NCBI RefSeq assembly: GCF_026274175.1 | Contig: NZ_JAPHNL010000310.1 | Coordinates: 1 to 64,000 of the forward strand | DNA length: 64,000 nt | Reading direction: 5' to 3' | Source: Streptomyces beihaiensis | Lineage (GTDB): Bacteria > Actinomycetota > Actinomycetes > Streptomycetales > Streptomycetaceae | Shown: positions 53,210-61,189 of the stretch, in pieces | Layout of the letters: each line of letters starts with the position of its first letter | How positions within the stretch are numbered: position 1 is the first letter of the stretch | Program-made: the position numbers and the translations under genes | The notes under the pieces: model-generated | What the model was told of the DNA's origin: nothing | Seen by the model: only the letters and a program-made list of their open reading frames with translations | Databases searched by the model: none

Positions 53210-55000
53210 CTCGCGCTCCAGCCGGACGATCGCCGGGTGGTGCAGGTCGAAGGCGGGTGCCTCCGAGCGGATGCGGGGCAGCGCCACGAAGTTGTGCCGG
53301 GGCGCCGGGCAGGACGTCGCCCATTCGAGGCTGCGCCCGAAGCCCCACGGGTCGTCGGCCTCGACCTGCTCGCCGTACTTGGCGGTGTGCCAGACGTTGT
53401 AGAGGAACGGCAGGGTCGAGGCGCCCAGCAGGAAGGCGCCGATCGACGACACGGTGTTGAGCGTGGTGAAGCCGTCCGCGGGCAGGTAGTTCGCGTAGCG
53501 GCGCGGCATGCCGGACTCGCCGAGCCAGTGCTGCACCAGGAACGTCGACTGGAATCCCACGAAGAGCGTCCAGAAGTGGAATTTGCCGAGGCGTTCGTCG
53601 AGGTGCTTGCCGGTGAACTTGGGCCACCAGAAGTAGAAGCCCGCGAACATCGCGAAGACGACCGTCCCGAACAGCACGTAGTGCAGGTGGGCGACGATGA
53701 AGTACGAGTCCGTCAGATGGAAGTCCAGGGGCGGGGAGGCGATGAGCACCCCGCTGAGCCCGCCGAGCAGGAACGACACGAGGAAGCCGATCGCCCACAG
53801 CATCGGCGTCTCGAAGGACAGCGACGCCCGGTGCATGGTGCCGATCCAGGCGAAGAACTTGATGCCCGTGGGCACCGCGATCAGGAACGACATCACCGAG
53901 AAGAACGGCAGCAGCACCGCTCCCGTGACGAACATGTGGTGCGCCCACACGACCGCGGACAGCATGGTGATCGCGATGGTGGCGCCGATCATCGGCACAT
54001 ACCCGAAGTGCGGTTTGCGCGAGAAGACCGGGATGATCTCGCTGATGATCCCGAAGAACGGCAGCGCCACGATGTAGACCTCGGGATGCCCGAAGAACCA
54101 GAAGAGGTGCTGCCACAGGATCGCGCCGCCGTTCGCGGGGTCGAAGACGTGCGCGCCGAACTTGCGGTCCGCCTCCAGGGCGAACAGCGCCGCCGTGAGC
54201 ACCGGGAAGGCGGGCAGCACCAGGATCGACGTGAACAGCGTGTTCCAGGTGAAGATCGGCATCCGGAACATGGTCATGCCGGGCGCACGCAGGCACATGA
54301 TCGTGGTGATGAAGTTGACCGCGGTGAGCGTCGTCGACACACCCGTGACCACGAGCCCCATCGCCCACAGGTCACCGCCCGCGCCGGGCGAGTGGACGGC
54401 GCTGGTGAGCGGCGCGTACGCGAACCAGCCGAACGCCGCCGCGCCGCGCGGCGTCAGAAAGCCGGACACCACCATCAGGGCGCCGAACAGGTACATCCAG
54501 TAGGAGAGGGCGTTGAGCCGCGGGAAGGCCAGGTCCGGGGCGCCGATCTGCAGCGGCATCACGGCGTTCGCGAACCCGGCGAACATCGGGGTCGCGAACA
54601 GCAGCATCATGATCGTGCCGTGGATCGTGAACAGCTGGTTGTAGGTCTGTGCGCCCATGAACTGAAGTCCGGGGCGGGCGAGTTCGGACCGCATGGCCAT
54701 GGCGAGCAGCCCGGCGAAGAGGAAGAAGGAGAAGGCCGTGACCATGTACAGGCGGCCGATCACCTTGTGGTCGGTGGTGGACGCCCAGTTCAGCAGCCGG
54801 CGTCCGAGGCCCGGGCCGGACGCGGGTGGCGGCTCCTCGGGAGGGTCGTCCTCGTTCTCGTCGTACGGGTAGTAGTCGTGCTGGACGCGCCGTTCGGCCT
54901 CGGCGACCTCGCCGGTCTCGCCAGACCGATCGGTCTGGCCGGAATCGTCGCTCTCGTCGGTCTCGTCGGCTGCGGCAAGTCGGTCTGATGCGTCAGTCAT
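53195..55000 (-). CDS. ctaD: Cytochrome c oxidase subunit I paralogue
   Basis: A 601-residue haem-copper oxidase subunit I with 12 segments. Binuclear centre: [13 protein letters not shown] (Cu-B His with cross-linked Tyr), [10 protein letters not shown] (two His), and haem ligands in [11 protein letters not shown] and [10 protein letters not shown]. The N-terminal ~65 residues are acidic and specific ([16 protein letters not shown]). Subunits II and III (ctaC, ctaE) are not in the window, so they must be supplied from elsewhere. Start ATG 55000, divergent from the RpiR gene. Confidence 0.95.
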   Translation of the reverse strand: MTDASDRLAAADETDESDDSGQTDRSGETGEVAEAERRVQHDYYPYDENEDDPPEEPPPASGPGLGRRLLNWASTTDHKVIGRLYMVTAFSFFLFAGLLAMAMRSELARPGLQFMGAQTYNQLFTIHGTIMMLLFATPMFAGFANAVMPLQIGAPDLAFPRLNALSYWMYLFGALMVVSGFLTPRGAAAFGWFAYAPLTSAVHSPGAGGDLWAMGLVVTGVSTTLTAVNFITTIMCLRAPGMTMFRMPIFTWNTLFTSILVLPAFPVLTAALFALEADRKFGAHVFDPANGGAILWQHLFWFFGHPEVYIVALPFFGIISEIIPVFSRKPHFGYVPMIGATIAITMLSAVVWAHHMFVTGAVLLPFFSVMSFLIAVPTGIKFFAWIGTMHRASLSFETPMLWAIGFLVSFLLGGLSGVLIASPPLDFHLTDSYFIVAHLHYVLFGTVVFAMFAGFYFWWPKFTGKHLDERLGKFHFWTLFVGFQSTFLVQHWLGESGMPRRYANYLPADGFTTLNTVSSIGAFLLGASTLPFLYNVWHTAKYGEQVEADDPWGFGRSLEWATSCPAPRHNFVALPRIRSEAPAFDLHHPAIVRLEREEGLR

Positions 55001-55147
55001 CGTCCTCCTCCGCGGGCCGGCTCCGGCCCGGCGGCGACGCTACCGGCGCGGGCACCGAGGCCCGGGAGGGCGCGCCCTGGCGCCCCCTCCCCCACCTGAA
55101 TAGACTCATGCAAAAGCCCGAACACCTGAATGCACCGACGGGGAGAC

Positions 55148-56008
55148 ATGAGCGAGCGCACGCACGGGGAGGGCGGCGGCCAGGGCCCCGCCGCCCGGCT
55201 CCAGCACCTCTTCGAGGGGCACCGCCTCACGCCCACCCAGCGGCGCATCGCCCACTGCATGGTCCGCCGCGCCGCCGACGTGCCGTTCCTGTCGTCCGTG
55301 GAGCTGGCCGAGCTCGCCGGGGTGAGCCAGCCCTCCGTGACCCGGTTCGCGGTCGCGCTCGGTTTCGACGGGTACCCGGCGCTCCGCCGCCACCTGCGCG
55401 AGGTCTCCCCCGCCGAACCGGCCGTCGACGCCGTGGCCAACGAGTACCAGAAGGCCGTCGAGGCCGAGATCGCCAACCTCCGCCACCTGTCCGACCTGCT
55501 GGCCGACCCCGCACCGGTCGAGCGGGCGGGGCAGCTGCTCGCCGCCTCCCGGCCGCTGCCCGTGCTCGGGCTGCGCGCGGCGGCCTCGCAGGCGTACGGG
55601 TTCTCGTACTTCGCCGCGAAGGTCCACCCGGACGTGCGCCTCCTCGACGAGGGCGGCACCATGCTGGCCGACCGCATCGACGCGGCGGTCCGGGCGGGAG
55701 CCACGACCCTGCTGTGCTTCGCCCTGCCACGCCACCCGCGCGAGGTGGTGGAGGCGCTCGCCCACGCCCGGTCCGTGGGCCTGACCGTCGTCACCGTCGC
55801 CGACTCCGCCTTCGCGCCGGTCGCCGCCCATTCGGACCTGCTGCTCCCGGCCGCCGTCGGCACGGGCCTCGCCTTCGACACGGCGTGCGCGCCGATGCTG
55901 CTCGGGCGCGTGCTCCTGGAGGCGATGTGCGACGACCTGCCACAGGCGCAGGCGAGGCTGGAGGAGTTCGACGTACGAGCGGCGGAACGCGGCCTGTTCG
56001 CGGAGTGA
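55148..56008 (+). CDS. RpiR/MurR family regulator with SIS domain
   Basis: A 286-residue regulator: HTH_6 at ~5-80 (LTPTQRRIAHCMVRRAADVP, SSVELAELAGVSQPSVTRFA) and a SIS domain at ~110-260 (VLGLRAAASQAYGFSYFAAK, CFALPRHPREVVEAL). ATG 55148 has GGGGAG close upstream; ATG 55130 is possible. The upstream region shares TGAATAG and GAATGCAC with the hutU promoter region, so this may be the hut regulator rather than a sugar regulator. Divergent from ctaD. Confidence 0.9.
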   Translation: MSERTHGEGGGQGPAARLQHLFEGHRLTPTQRRIAHCMVRRAADVPFLSSVELAELAGVSQPSVTRFAVALGFDGYPALRRHLREVSPAEPAVDAVANEYQKAVEAEIANLRHLSDLLADPAPVERAGQLLAASRPLPVLGLRAAASQAYGFSYFAAKVHPDVRLLDEGGTMLADRIDAAVRAGATTLLCFALPRHPREVVEALAHARSVGLTVVTVADSAFAPVAAHSDLLLPAAVGTGLAFDTACAPMLLGRVLLEAMCDDLPQAQARLEEFDVRAAERGLFAE

Positions 56009-56480
56009 CCGCCGGTAGGGGGCTCGGTTCACGGGGAGGCGAGTTGCGCGGGGACCGCCGCACCCCCGTGTGACGGGGGGCGGGACGACGGCGGTCCCCG
56101 CGGACGGCGCGGGCCGGTCAGGGCCGGTGCCACGCCAGGGCGTCCATGGAGGTCCGGGAGCCGCTCCGGGTTTCCTTGACGCCGCTCGCTGCCGGTTGCC
56201 GGGGCGGGGAGCCGCTCCCGCCCTTCTCGCCGACACCCACCAATGTGCCGGAGGCGTGTTAAGTCGGTGCTGCGCGCACGTGTCGCGCTCGTACCAGTTT
56301 CCCGAACCTCCGGACCGGACTGTGCGGTTCGGGTGGTGAGCTGGGGGACGAGACGCGGCGGGCACCGCTGGTCGACCGGTCCGGCGCCGCCCGGATTCGC
56401 CCCGCACCCGGCGTGGCACCCCGGACGCGGATGGGTATGAGGGAACACACGAGGGACTTACGCCGAGGGGGAGGCGCCCA
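56009..56480. other. Gap between rpiR-type gene and accessory operon
   Basis: 472 bases with no convincing gene. It holds the terminator at 56048-56101, an inverted repeat CCCGAAC (56301-56307)/GTTCGGG (56327-56333), and must contain the promoter of the following operon. Confidence 0.45.
56048..56101 (+). terminator. 13-bp stem terminator after RpiR gene
   Basis: GCGGGGACCGCCG (56048-56060) pairs perfectly with CGGCGGTCCCCGC (56089-56101); an inner CCCCCGT/ACGGGGG hairpin fills the loop. Confidence 0.75.
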
Positions 56481-57194
56481 ATGGATTCTTCATCGATGGT
56501 TCCGTACGGCTCCGGGCCGGTGAACCCGTCCGGGGGGAGGGAGATCGTCCGCCGGACGGCGATCCACGCACCCCGGCACATGGACCTCGTCACCGGACGG
56601 CCGCTTCGTCAGGCGTGGTGGGACTCCCTCCCCGCGCCCGCACGCGACCGGCTGCTCGAACGCGCCGGGCAGATCATCGAATGGTGGGCGGAAGAGGATG
56701 CGTCGGCGAGAGGACGCTCGTACGCGGTCGTCCTCGGTGAGCGTGGACTGGCTCTCGCGGAACCGAGGATCAACACGGAGCACAAGCCGGTGTACAAGAT
56801 CTCCTGCCTGGTTCTGGATCCGTCCTCCTTCCGGCATGTGACTGTCGATCACCGGCCGCCTCCCGCGGCCTCGCCGCTGTCACCGGCGGGCGCATCGGCA
56901 CCGCCGGAGATCGGGCTCGACGACGAGGCCAAAGGCGTCCTGGGGAATCTTCCGCAGAAGGTTCAGGAATTGCTTCAGGCGCCGTTCCTCGCCGGGCAGA
57001 AGATACTGACTCGGTCCTTTCACTACGAAGGACACGACCACCACCTGGACATGTTCGGGATCGTCCTGGCGGGCCCGCGTGACGTGACGGCCGCGGTCGG
57101 CTCCAAAAAAGTCCCGGTGGGTCATACCGATGCCACCGCGCACTGGGCCCTGACGTGCTACCGCGCGTCTGTCACGCAGCGCATCGGGCTGTGA
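56481..57194 (+). CDS. Unknown protein coupled to J-domain protein
   Basis: A 237-residue soluble protein with no recognised family. The N-terminal half has AWWDSLPAPARDRLLERAGQ, IEWWAEEDASARGRSYAVVL and YKISCLVLDPSSF; a Pro/Ala/Ser break is at ~125-150; the C-terminal half has LPQKVQELLQAPFLAGQKIL and FHYEGHDHHLDMFGIVLAGP. No signal peptide or membrane segment. GGGGAGG six bases before ATG 56481 is a strong site. The stop is three bases from the next start, so the two proteins are probably made together; it may be the client or partner of the J-domain protein. Confidence 0.8.
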   Translation: MDSSSMVPYGSGPVNPSGGREIVRRTAIHAPRHMDLVTGRPLRQAWWDSLPAPARDRLLERAGQIIEWWAEEDASARGRSYAVVLGERGLALAEPRINTEHKPVYKISCLVLDPSSFRHVTVDHRPPPAASPLSPAGASAPPEIGLDDEAKGVLGNLPQKVQELLQAPFLAGQKILTRSFHYEGHDHHLDMFGIVLAGPRDVTAAVGSKKVPVGHTDATAHWALTCYRASVTQRIGL

Positions 57195-57197
57195 TCC

Positions 57198-57782
57198 ATG
57201 GACCGCAGACTTCGTGATCTGGGCCATCACGACGCATACCGTCTGCTCGGCGTGCCGAACGACGCGTCCCGGGAGGACATCCGCGCGGCCTTCAAGAGAA
57301 GGATGAAGGACGTGCACCCGGATCGGGCGCCCGGAGGCAGTGATGAAGAGCTGTCGCGGTTGCTGATCGTCGCGCGCGATGTCCTGTTGAATCACCGGTC
57401 CGACTACGACGCGGCTCGCGCAACAAGGAAATCGCCGGTCCCGTCACGCGTGCCAAGTGCCGAGGCGAACACGGTGGACCCCTGGGAGACGGCCGACGCG
57501 GGCGTCGGCGCGACCACTCGCCGTCATCGACCGCAGCCGGGGTTTGTGCCGCCAGAACCCCCGGCTTCGCCACAGCGGGACTGGTGGAACACCGCGCACG
57601 GCAGCACGGCACCACAGCCGTCCCGCCCTCCGCGACCGTCCGACCCGCGACCTCGGGACAGTTATGCGCCTCGCACGCGAACGAGGCGCATGGAAGTGAA
57701 CAAGGCCCTGGCCATTGTCTTCTTGGAGTTCGTACTCGTCTTGCTCGCGCTGCTCGTGTATGTGGTGGTCAAGGCCGCGTAG
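57198..57782 (+). CDS. J-domain protein with C-terminal membrane anchor
   Basis: A 194-residue DnaJ-type co-chaperone. The J domain is at ~10-72: DAYRLLGVPNDASREDIRAA, the HPD motif in KDVHPDRAPG, and LLIVARDVLLNHRSDYDA. A Pro-rich linker of ~85 residues (DPWETADAG, PPEPPASPQR, RPPRPSDPRP) leads to a C-terminal membrane segment (LAIVFLEFVLVLLALLVYVVV) with a two-residue tail. The J domain should face the cytoplasm and recruit Hsp70 to the membrane. No zinc finger or substrate domain is present. Coupled to the unknown protein upstream. Confidence 0.9.
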   Translation: MDRRLRDLGHHDAYRLLGVPNDASREDIRAAFKRRMKDVHPDRAPGGSDEELSRLLIVARDVLLNHRSDYDAARATRKSPVPSRVPSAEANTVDPWETADAGVGATTRRHRPQPGFVPPEPPASPQRDWWNTAHGSTAPQPSRPPRPSDPRPRDSYAPRTRTRRMEVNKALAIVFLEFVLVLLALLVYVVVKAA

Positions 57783-57860
57783 CCGGGAGGGCCGGACCGC
57801 ATACCCGCGTGGGTCAGTGCCTCGTCGGACTGGTAAGGGATTCGGTTTCAACAGAAAAGA

Positions 57861-57888
57861 GCGCCCACCTCCGGAAGAAGGTGGGCGC
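57861..57888. terminator. 10-bp stem terminator between J-domain and DUF397 genes
   Basis: GCGCCCACCT and AGGTGGGCGC pair perfectly around an eight-base loop, with AAAAGA before and TT after. It lies between convergent genes and can act in both directions. Confidence 0.85.
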
Positions 57889-57910
57889 TTCGGCCCTGAC
57901 AGCGGCCAGG

Positions 57911-58132
57911 TCAAGGCAGCAGGTTTTCCTGGCCGCCCTGAATGCTCCTTGTGAACAACTCGTAGTCCTTGCGGGAGATGATCAGGACCTGAGCGTTCGG
58001 GTCGCCGACGTCCTTTGAGTCGCGCAGTGCCACAACCCCGTCGACGAACGCGACCTCCAGACAGTTGTTGCCTCCGTTGGACAAGTCGCTTTTCGCCCAC
58101 TCGGCGTCGGTGAGGTCGACCTTCTTGTTCAT
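57911..58132 (-). CDS. DUF397 protein
   Basis: A 73-residue DUF397 protein: WAKSDLSNGGNNCLEVAF, GVVALRDSKDVGDPNAQVL, ISRKDYELFTRSIQ. In Streptomyces such proteins pair with an XRE-DUF5753 regulator, sometimes described as an antitoxin-like or developmental pair (Scr1/Scr2, BldB-related). ATG 58132 overlaps the stop of the DUF5753 gene by four bases, the normal arrangement. Confidence 0.9.
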   Translation of the reverse strand: MNKKVDLTDAEWAKSDLSNGGNNCLEVAFVDGVVALRDSKDVGDPNAQVLIISRKDYELFTRSIQGGQENLLP

Positions 58133-58554
58133 GTGTAGCAGTCCTTGATCAGTTGCTCGATGAAGCGACGCGTCGCTCGCCTGTCGAGGGCCTTGGTACG
58201 GAGTGTGTCGAGCGCGGACACGTACCGGTCCACGTCTCCATCTTCCTCCAGGTACAGGGATGTCATCTTCGTCTCGACCACGGCTACTGGCGGTCCAGCC
58301 GGGAAATGCAGGACCTGGAATGGGCCGTCGACAGCCGCGTGGGCTCCCGCTTCGAAGGGCAGGACCTGTATTGCTACATGGTCATGCTCCCCCGTCATTG
58401 CTACATGGTCTTGCTCCCCCGTCACGTCCAGCAGGTGCTGAAGCTGGCCCCTCATGATGTCCGGTCCGCCGACGACCCGGCGCAGCGTGGCTTCGTCCAG
58501 GATGCAGGAGATGCTGATCGGTTCGTCCCTGGTCAGCGCAGCCTGGCGCGCCAT
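58129..58554 (-). CDS. Truncated DUF5753 regulator without HTH
   Basis: 141 residues of DUF5753: RMARQAALTRDEP (family text ELRMARQAALTRDEP continues upstream in frame to about 58575), ILDEATLRRVVGGPDIMRGQ, LQVLPFEAGAHAAVDGPFQV, TSLYLEEDGDVDRYVSALDT. The N-terminal helix-turn-helix and first part of DUF5753 are missing; homology ends near 58580 against the opposing methyltransferase fragment. A 27-base tandem duplication (58371-58424) adds nine residues (EQDHVAMTG/EHDHVAI). Probably non-functional as a regulator. Confidence 0.75.
   Translation of the reverse strand: MARQAALTRDEPISISCILDEATLRRVVGGPDIMRGQLQHLLDVTGEQDHVAMTGEHDHVAIQVLPFEAGAHAAVDGPFQVLHFPAGPPVAVVETKMTSLYLEEDGDVDRYVSALDTLRTKALDRRATRRFIEQLIKDCYT
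58371..58424. repeat. 27-base tandem duplication in DUF5753 fragment
   Basis: TTGCTACATGGTCATGCTCC plus CCCGTCA (58371-58397) is repeated with one change at 58398-58424. The length is a multiple of three, so the frame is kept. Confidence 0.85.
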
Positions 58555-58610
58555 GCGCAGCTCGACGAAACAACGGCGCCACCACCACGGACCGCACGCC
58601 GGTCACGGGT

Positions 58611-59495
58611 GTGCCCACCAGTTCCTCCACATTGCCCGGCGTCGTCGTCCGGATGCTCGAAGACCTCGAAGTCCCCGACAGAACAAAGGTCTTTCAAGCC
58701 GGTGGGGGCACCGACTACTCGACCGCCCTGATGTGTGAACGTCTCGGGGACAGGTACGTGACCAGCCGCGAGTACGACCCGGCCCTTTGCGACGTCGGCC
58801 GCGCACGCCTCGCCGCACTCGGCTACCGTCCTCGCCTGGTCTGCGGCGACGCCGCACGCGGCTACCCCGACGCCGCGCCCTACGGGCGGATCATCTCCAC
58901 CTACTCACCCACCCACGTCCCCGCCGCGGGGCTGGAGCAAGCCGCCCCCGGCGCACTCGTCCTCGTCTCCCTCGTCGGAAGCCTGCGTGCCTACGGGTAC
59001 GTACGCCTCAGCAAGCGCTCCGACACCGAAGCGAGCGGAAGGTTCATCAACGGCGACGTCTCCTTCATGCCCTCCCGCGAGATGGGCTCCCCTGAGATCG
59101 GCCCCCTCATCCGGAGCGCCTTGGCAGACAGGCGACGGTCACGCGGCGCCGATCCGGTCATTCATCCGGACGTCGTGGATGAACAGGGTCTCATGTGGGC
59201 CGCCCAAGTCGCCCTGCCCGGGACCACCCGTCTCAGCCTGACGACCGAGAACGGTTCCGGGCGCTGGTTCATCCACCCGGACGGCTCGTGGGCCGTACTG
59301 GAGACCAGGACGGACGCAGACGTACGCGCCTTCCAGGGCGGTCCGCGCCCGCTGTGGTCCGAACTGGAGAAGATCATCACACGCTGGCTCTCCGATGAGC
59401 GCCCCGGACTTGAGCGCTACGGCCTCACCGTCACCCCGAACGCCAACACGGTCTGGCTGGACGAGCCCGGTCGGACCGTGGGCACGCTGACCTGA
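58611..59495 (+). CDS. N-terminally truncated protein-L-isoaspartate-methyltransferase-like protein
   Basis: 294 residues from GTG 58611. TSSSTLPGVVVRMLEDLEV is the usual PIMT segment before motif I, but motif I reads VFQAGGGTDYSTALMCERL where the family has an EIGTGTGYST-type sequence; post-motif REYDPALCDVGRARLAALGY and GDAARGYPDAAPYGRIISTY are recognisable. The first ~90 residues normal for this group are missing and no good ribosome binding site is visible. A C-terminal extension (residues ~150-294) is of the type found in Streptomyces PIMT homologues linked to modified peptides or DUF397 loci. SAM binding is doubtful; probably a decaying gene. Confidence 0.7.
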   Translation: MPTSSSTLPGVVVRMLEDLEVPDRTKVFQAGGGTDYSTALMCERLGDRYVTSREYDPALCDVGRARLAALGYRPRLVCGDAARGYPDAAPYGRIISTYSPTHVPAAGLEQAAPGALVLVSLVGSLRAYGYVRLSKRSDTEASGRFINGDVSFMPSREMGSPEIGPLIRSALADRRRSRGADPVIHPDVVDEQGLMWAAQVALPGTTRLSLTTENGSGRWFIHPDGSWAVLETRTDADVRAFQGGPRPLWSELEKIITRWLSDERPGLERYGLTVTPNANTVWLDEPGRTVGTLT

Positions 59496-59516
59496 CACAC
59501 GACGGCGGACGCCGTC

Positions 59517-59549
59517 CGGCGGCCCCCTCAAAGGGCGAGAGGGCCGCCG
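59517..59549. terminator. Hairpin between convergent genes
   Basis: CGGCGGCCCCCTC and GAGAGGGCCGCCG pair with one mismatch around AAAGGGC. A second small hairpin GACGGCG/CGCCGTC is at 59501-59516. Likely terminates cystathionine beta-synthase and/or the methyltransferase-like gene. Confidence 0.7.
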
Positions 59550-59557
59550 CCGGTCGT

Positions 59558-60949
59558 CTACTTGCCGCTCGTCCTGGCCAGGAACGCCAGCAGGTCCTGG
59601 CGGCTCACCACGCCCGTGGGCTTGCCCTCGACGAGGACGATCGCCGCGTCCGCCGCGCCGAGCACGCCCATCAGGTCCTCCACCGGTTCGCCGGAGCCCA
59701 CCTGGGGCAGCGGCGGTGACATGTGCTTCTCCAGCGGGTCGTTCAGCGAGGCCCGCTGGGCGAACAGCGCGTCGAGAAGCTCCCGTTCCACGACCGAGCC
59801 GATCACCTCGGCCGCCATCACGTCCGGGTGTCCGGCGCCCGGCTTCACGATCGGCATCTGCGAGACGCCGTACTCGCGCAGCACCTCGATGGCCTGGCCG
59901 ACCGTCTCCTCCGGGTGCATGTGGACCAGGGACGGCAGCGTGCCGCCCTCCTTGTCCTTGAGGACGTCGCCGACCCGCGCGCCGGAGCTGGAGTCGTCGA
60001 GGAAGCCGTAGTCCGCCATCCAGTCGTCGTTGAAGATCTTCGAGAGGTACCCGCGCCCGCTGTCCGGCAGCAGCACCACCACGATGTCGTCCGGGCCGAG
60101 CCGCTCGGCCACCCGCAGCGCCGCCACCACCGCCATGCCGCAGGAGCCGCCGACCAGCAGGCCCTCCTCCTTGGCCAGGCGGCGGGTCATCTGGAAGGAG
60201 TCCTTGTCGGAGACCGCGACGATCTCGTCGGCCACGTCACGGTCGTACGCAGTCGGCCAGAAGTCCTCGCCCACGCCCTCGACCAGGTAGGGCCTGCCCG
60301 AGCCACCGGAGTAGACCGAGCCCTCCGGGTCTGCGCCGATCACCTTGACCCGGCCCTCGCTCACGTCCTTCAGGTAGCGGCCGGTGCCGGAGATCGTGCC
60401 GCCGGTGCCGACGCCCGCGACGAAGTGGGTGATCTTCCCGTCCGTCTGCTCCCACAGTTCCGGGCCGGTGGAGTGGTAGTGGGAGAGCGGGTTGTTCGGG
60501 TTGCTGTACTGGTCGGGCTTCCAGGCGCCCGGAGTCTCACGGACCAGGCGGTCGGAGACGTTGTAGTACGAGTCCGGGTGCTCGGGGTCCACGGCGGTCG
60601 GGCAGACCACGACCTCCGCCCCGTACGCGCGCAGCACGTTGATCTTGTCGGTGGAGACCTTGTCGGGGCAGACGAAGATGCACTTGTAGCCCTTCTGCTG
60701 CGCCACGATCGCCAGACCGACCCCGGTGTTGCCGCTGGTCGGCTCCACGATCGTGCCGCCGGGCCGCAGCTCGCCGCTCTCCTCGGCCGCCTCGATCATG
60801 CGCAGCGCGATGCGGTCCTTCACGCTGCCGCCGGGGTTGAAGTACTCGACCTTGGCCAGGACGGTCGCCTGGATGCCCTCGGTCACCTTGTTGAGCCTGA
60901 CGAGCGGGGTGTTGCCGACGAGGCTGATCATCGAGTCGTGGATCTGCAC
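59558..60949 (-). CDS. Cystathionine beta-synthase
   Basis: A 463-residue PLP enzyme joining serine and homocysteine to cystathionine. PLP Lys in NPGGSVKDRIALRM; phosphate loop in TSGNTGVGLAI; GVGTGGTISGTGRYL. Two CBS domains occupy ~335-460 (LVHMHPEETVGQAIEVLREY and VEDLMGVLGAADAAIVLVEG), as in regulated forms. GTG 60949 has GGAG seven bases before it. No haem-binding N-terminus. It channels sulfur from methionine toward cysteine. Confidence 0.95.
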   Translation of the reverse strand: MQIHDSMISLVGNTPLVRLNKVTEGIQATVLAKVEYFNPGGSVKDRIALRMIEAAEESGELRPGGTIVEPTSGNTGVGLAIVAQQKGYKCIFVCPDKVSTDKINVLRAYGAEVVVCPTAVDPEHPDSYYNVSDRLVRETPGAWKPDQYSNPNNPLSHYHSTGPELWEQTDGKITHFVAGVGTGGTISGTGRYLKDVSEGRVKVIGADPEGSVYSGGSGRPYLVEGVGEDFWPTAYDRDVADEIVAVSDKDSFQMTRRLAKEEGLLVGGSCGMAVVAALRVAERLGPDDIVVVLLPDSGRGYLSKIFNDDWMADYGFLDDSSSGARVGDVLKDKEGGTLPSLVHMHPEETVGQAIEVLREYGVSQMPIVKPGAGHPDVMAAEVIGSVVERELLDALFAQRASLNDPLEKHMSPPLPQVGSGEPVEDLMGVLGAADAAIVLVEGKPTGVVSRQDLLAFLARTSGK

Positions 60950-61189
60950 GTTTACTCCGGTTCTCCGGTTCTCCGGGTTTCCTTCACGGGGTCTCCCATG
61001 AGGATTCCGTAGGGATGCGGTCAGCGTATGCCGCCCACCGCCCTCACCAGGCCGTCATGCGCCATCACGACCGGCCGACGGTTGACCGATGGCCATTACG
61101 GGGCAATGAGTCCATGAGCCGTAAAACGCACGACGCGGCACTACGGGCAGACGCACGGACGAGCGAGCAGAGGCAGGTGGCCGCGGGAC

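Noticed and set aside
56029-56448. 139-codon minus-strand frame in the gap after the RpiR gene
   Set aside because: It runs through the strong terminator hairpin, is Pro/Arg/Gly-rich and lacks a start signal.
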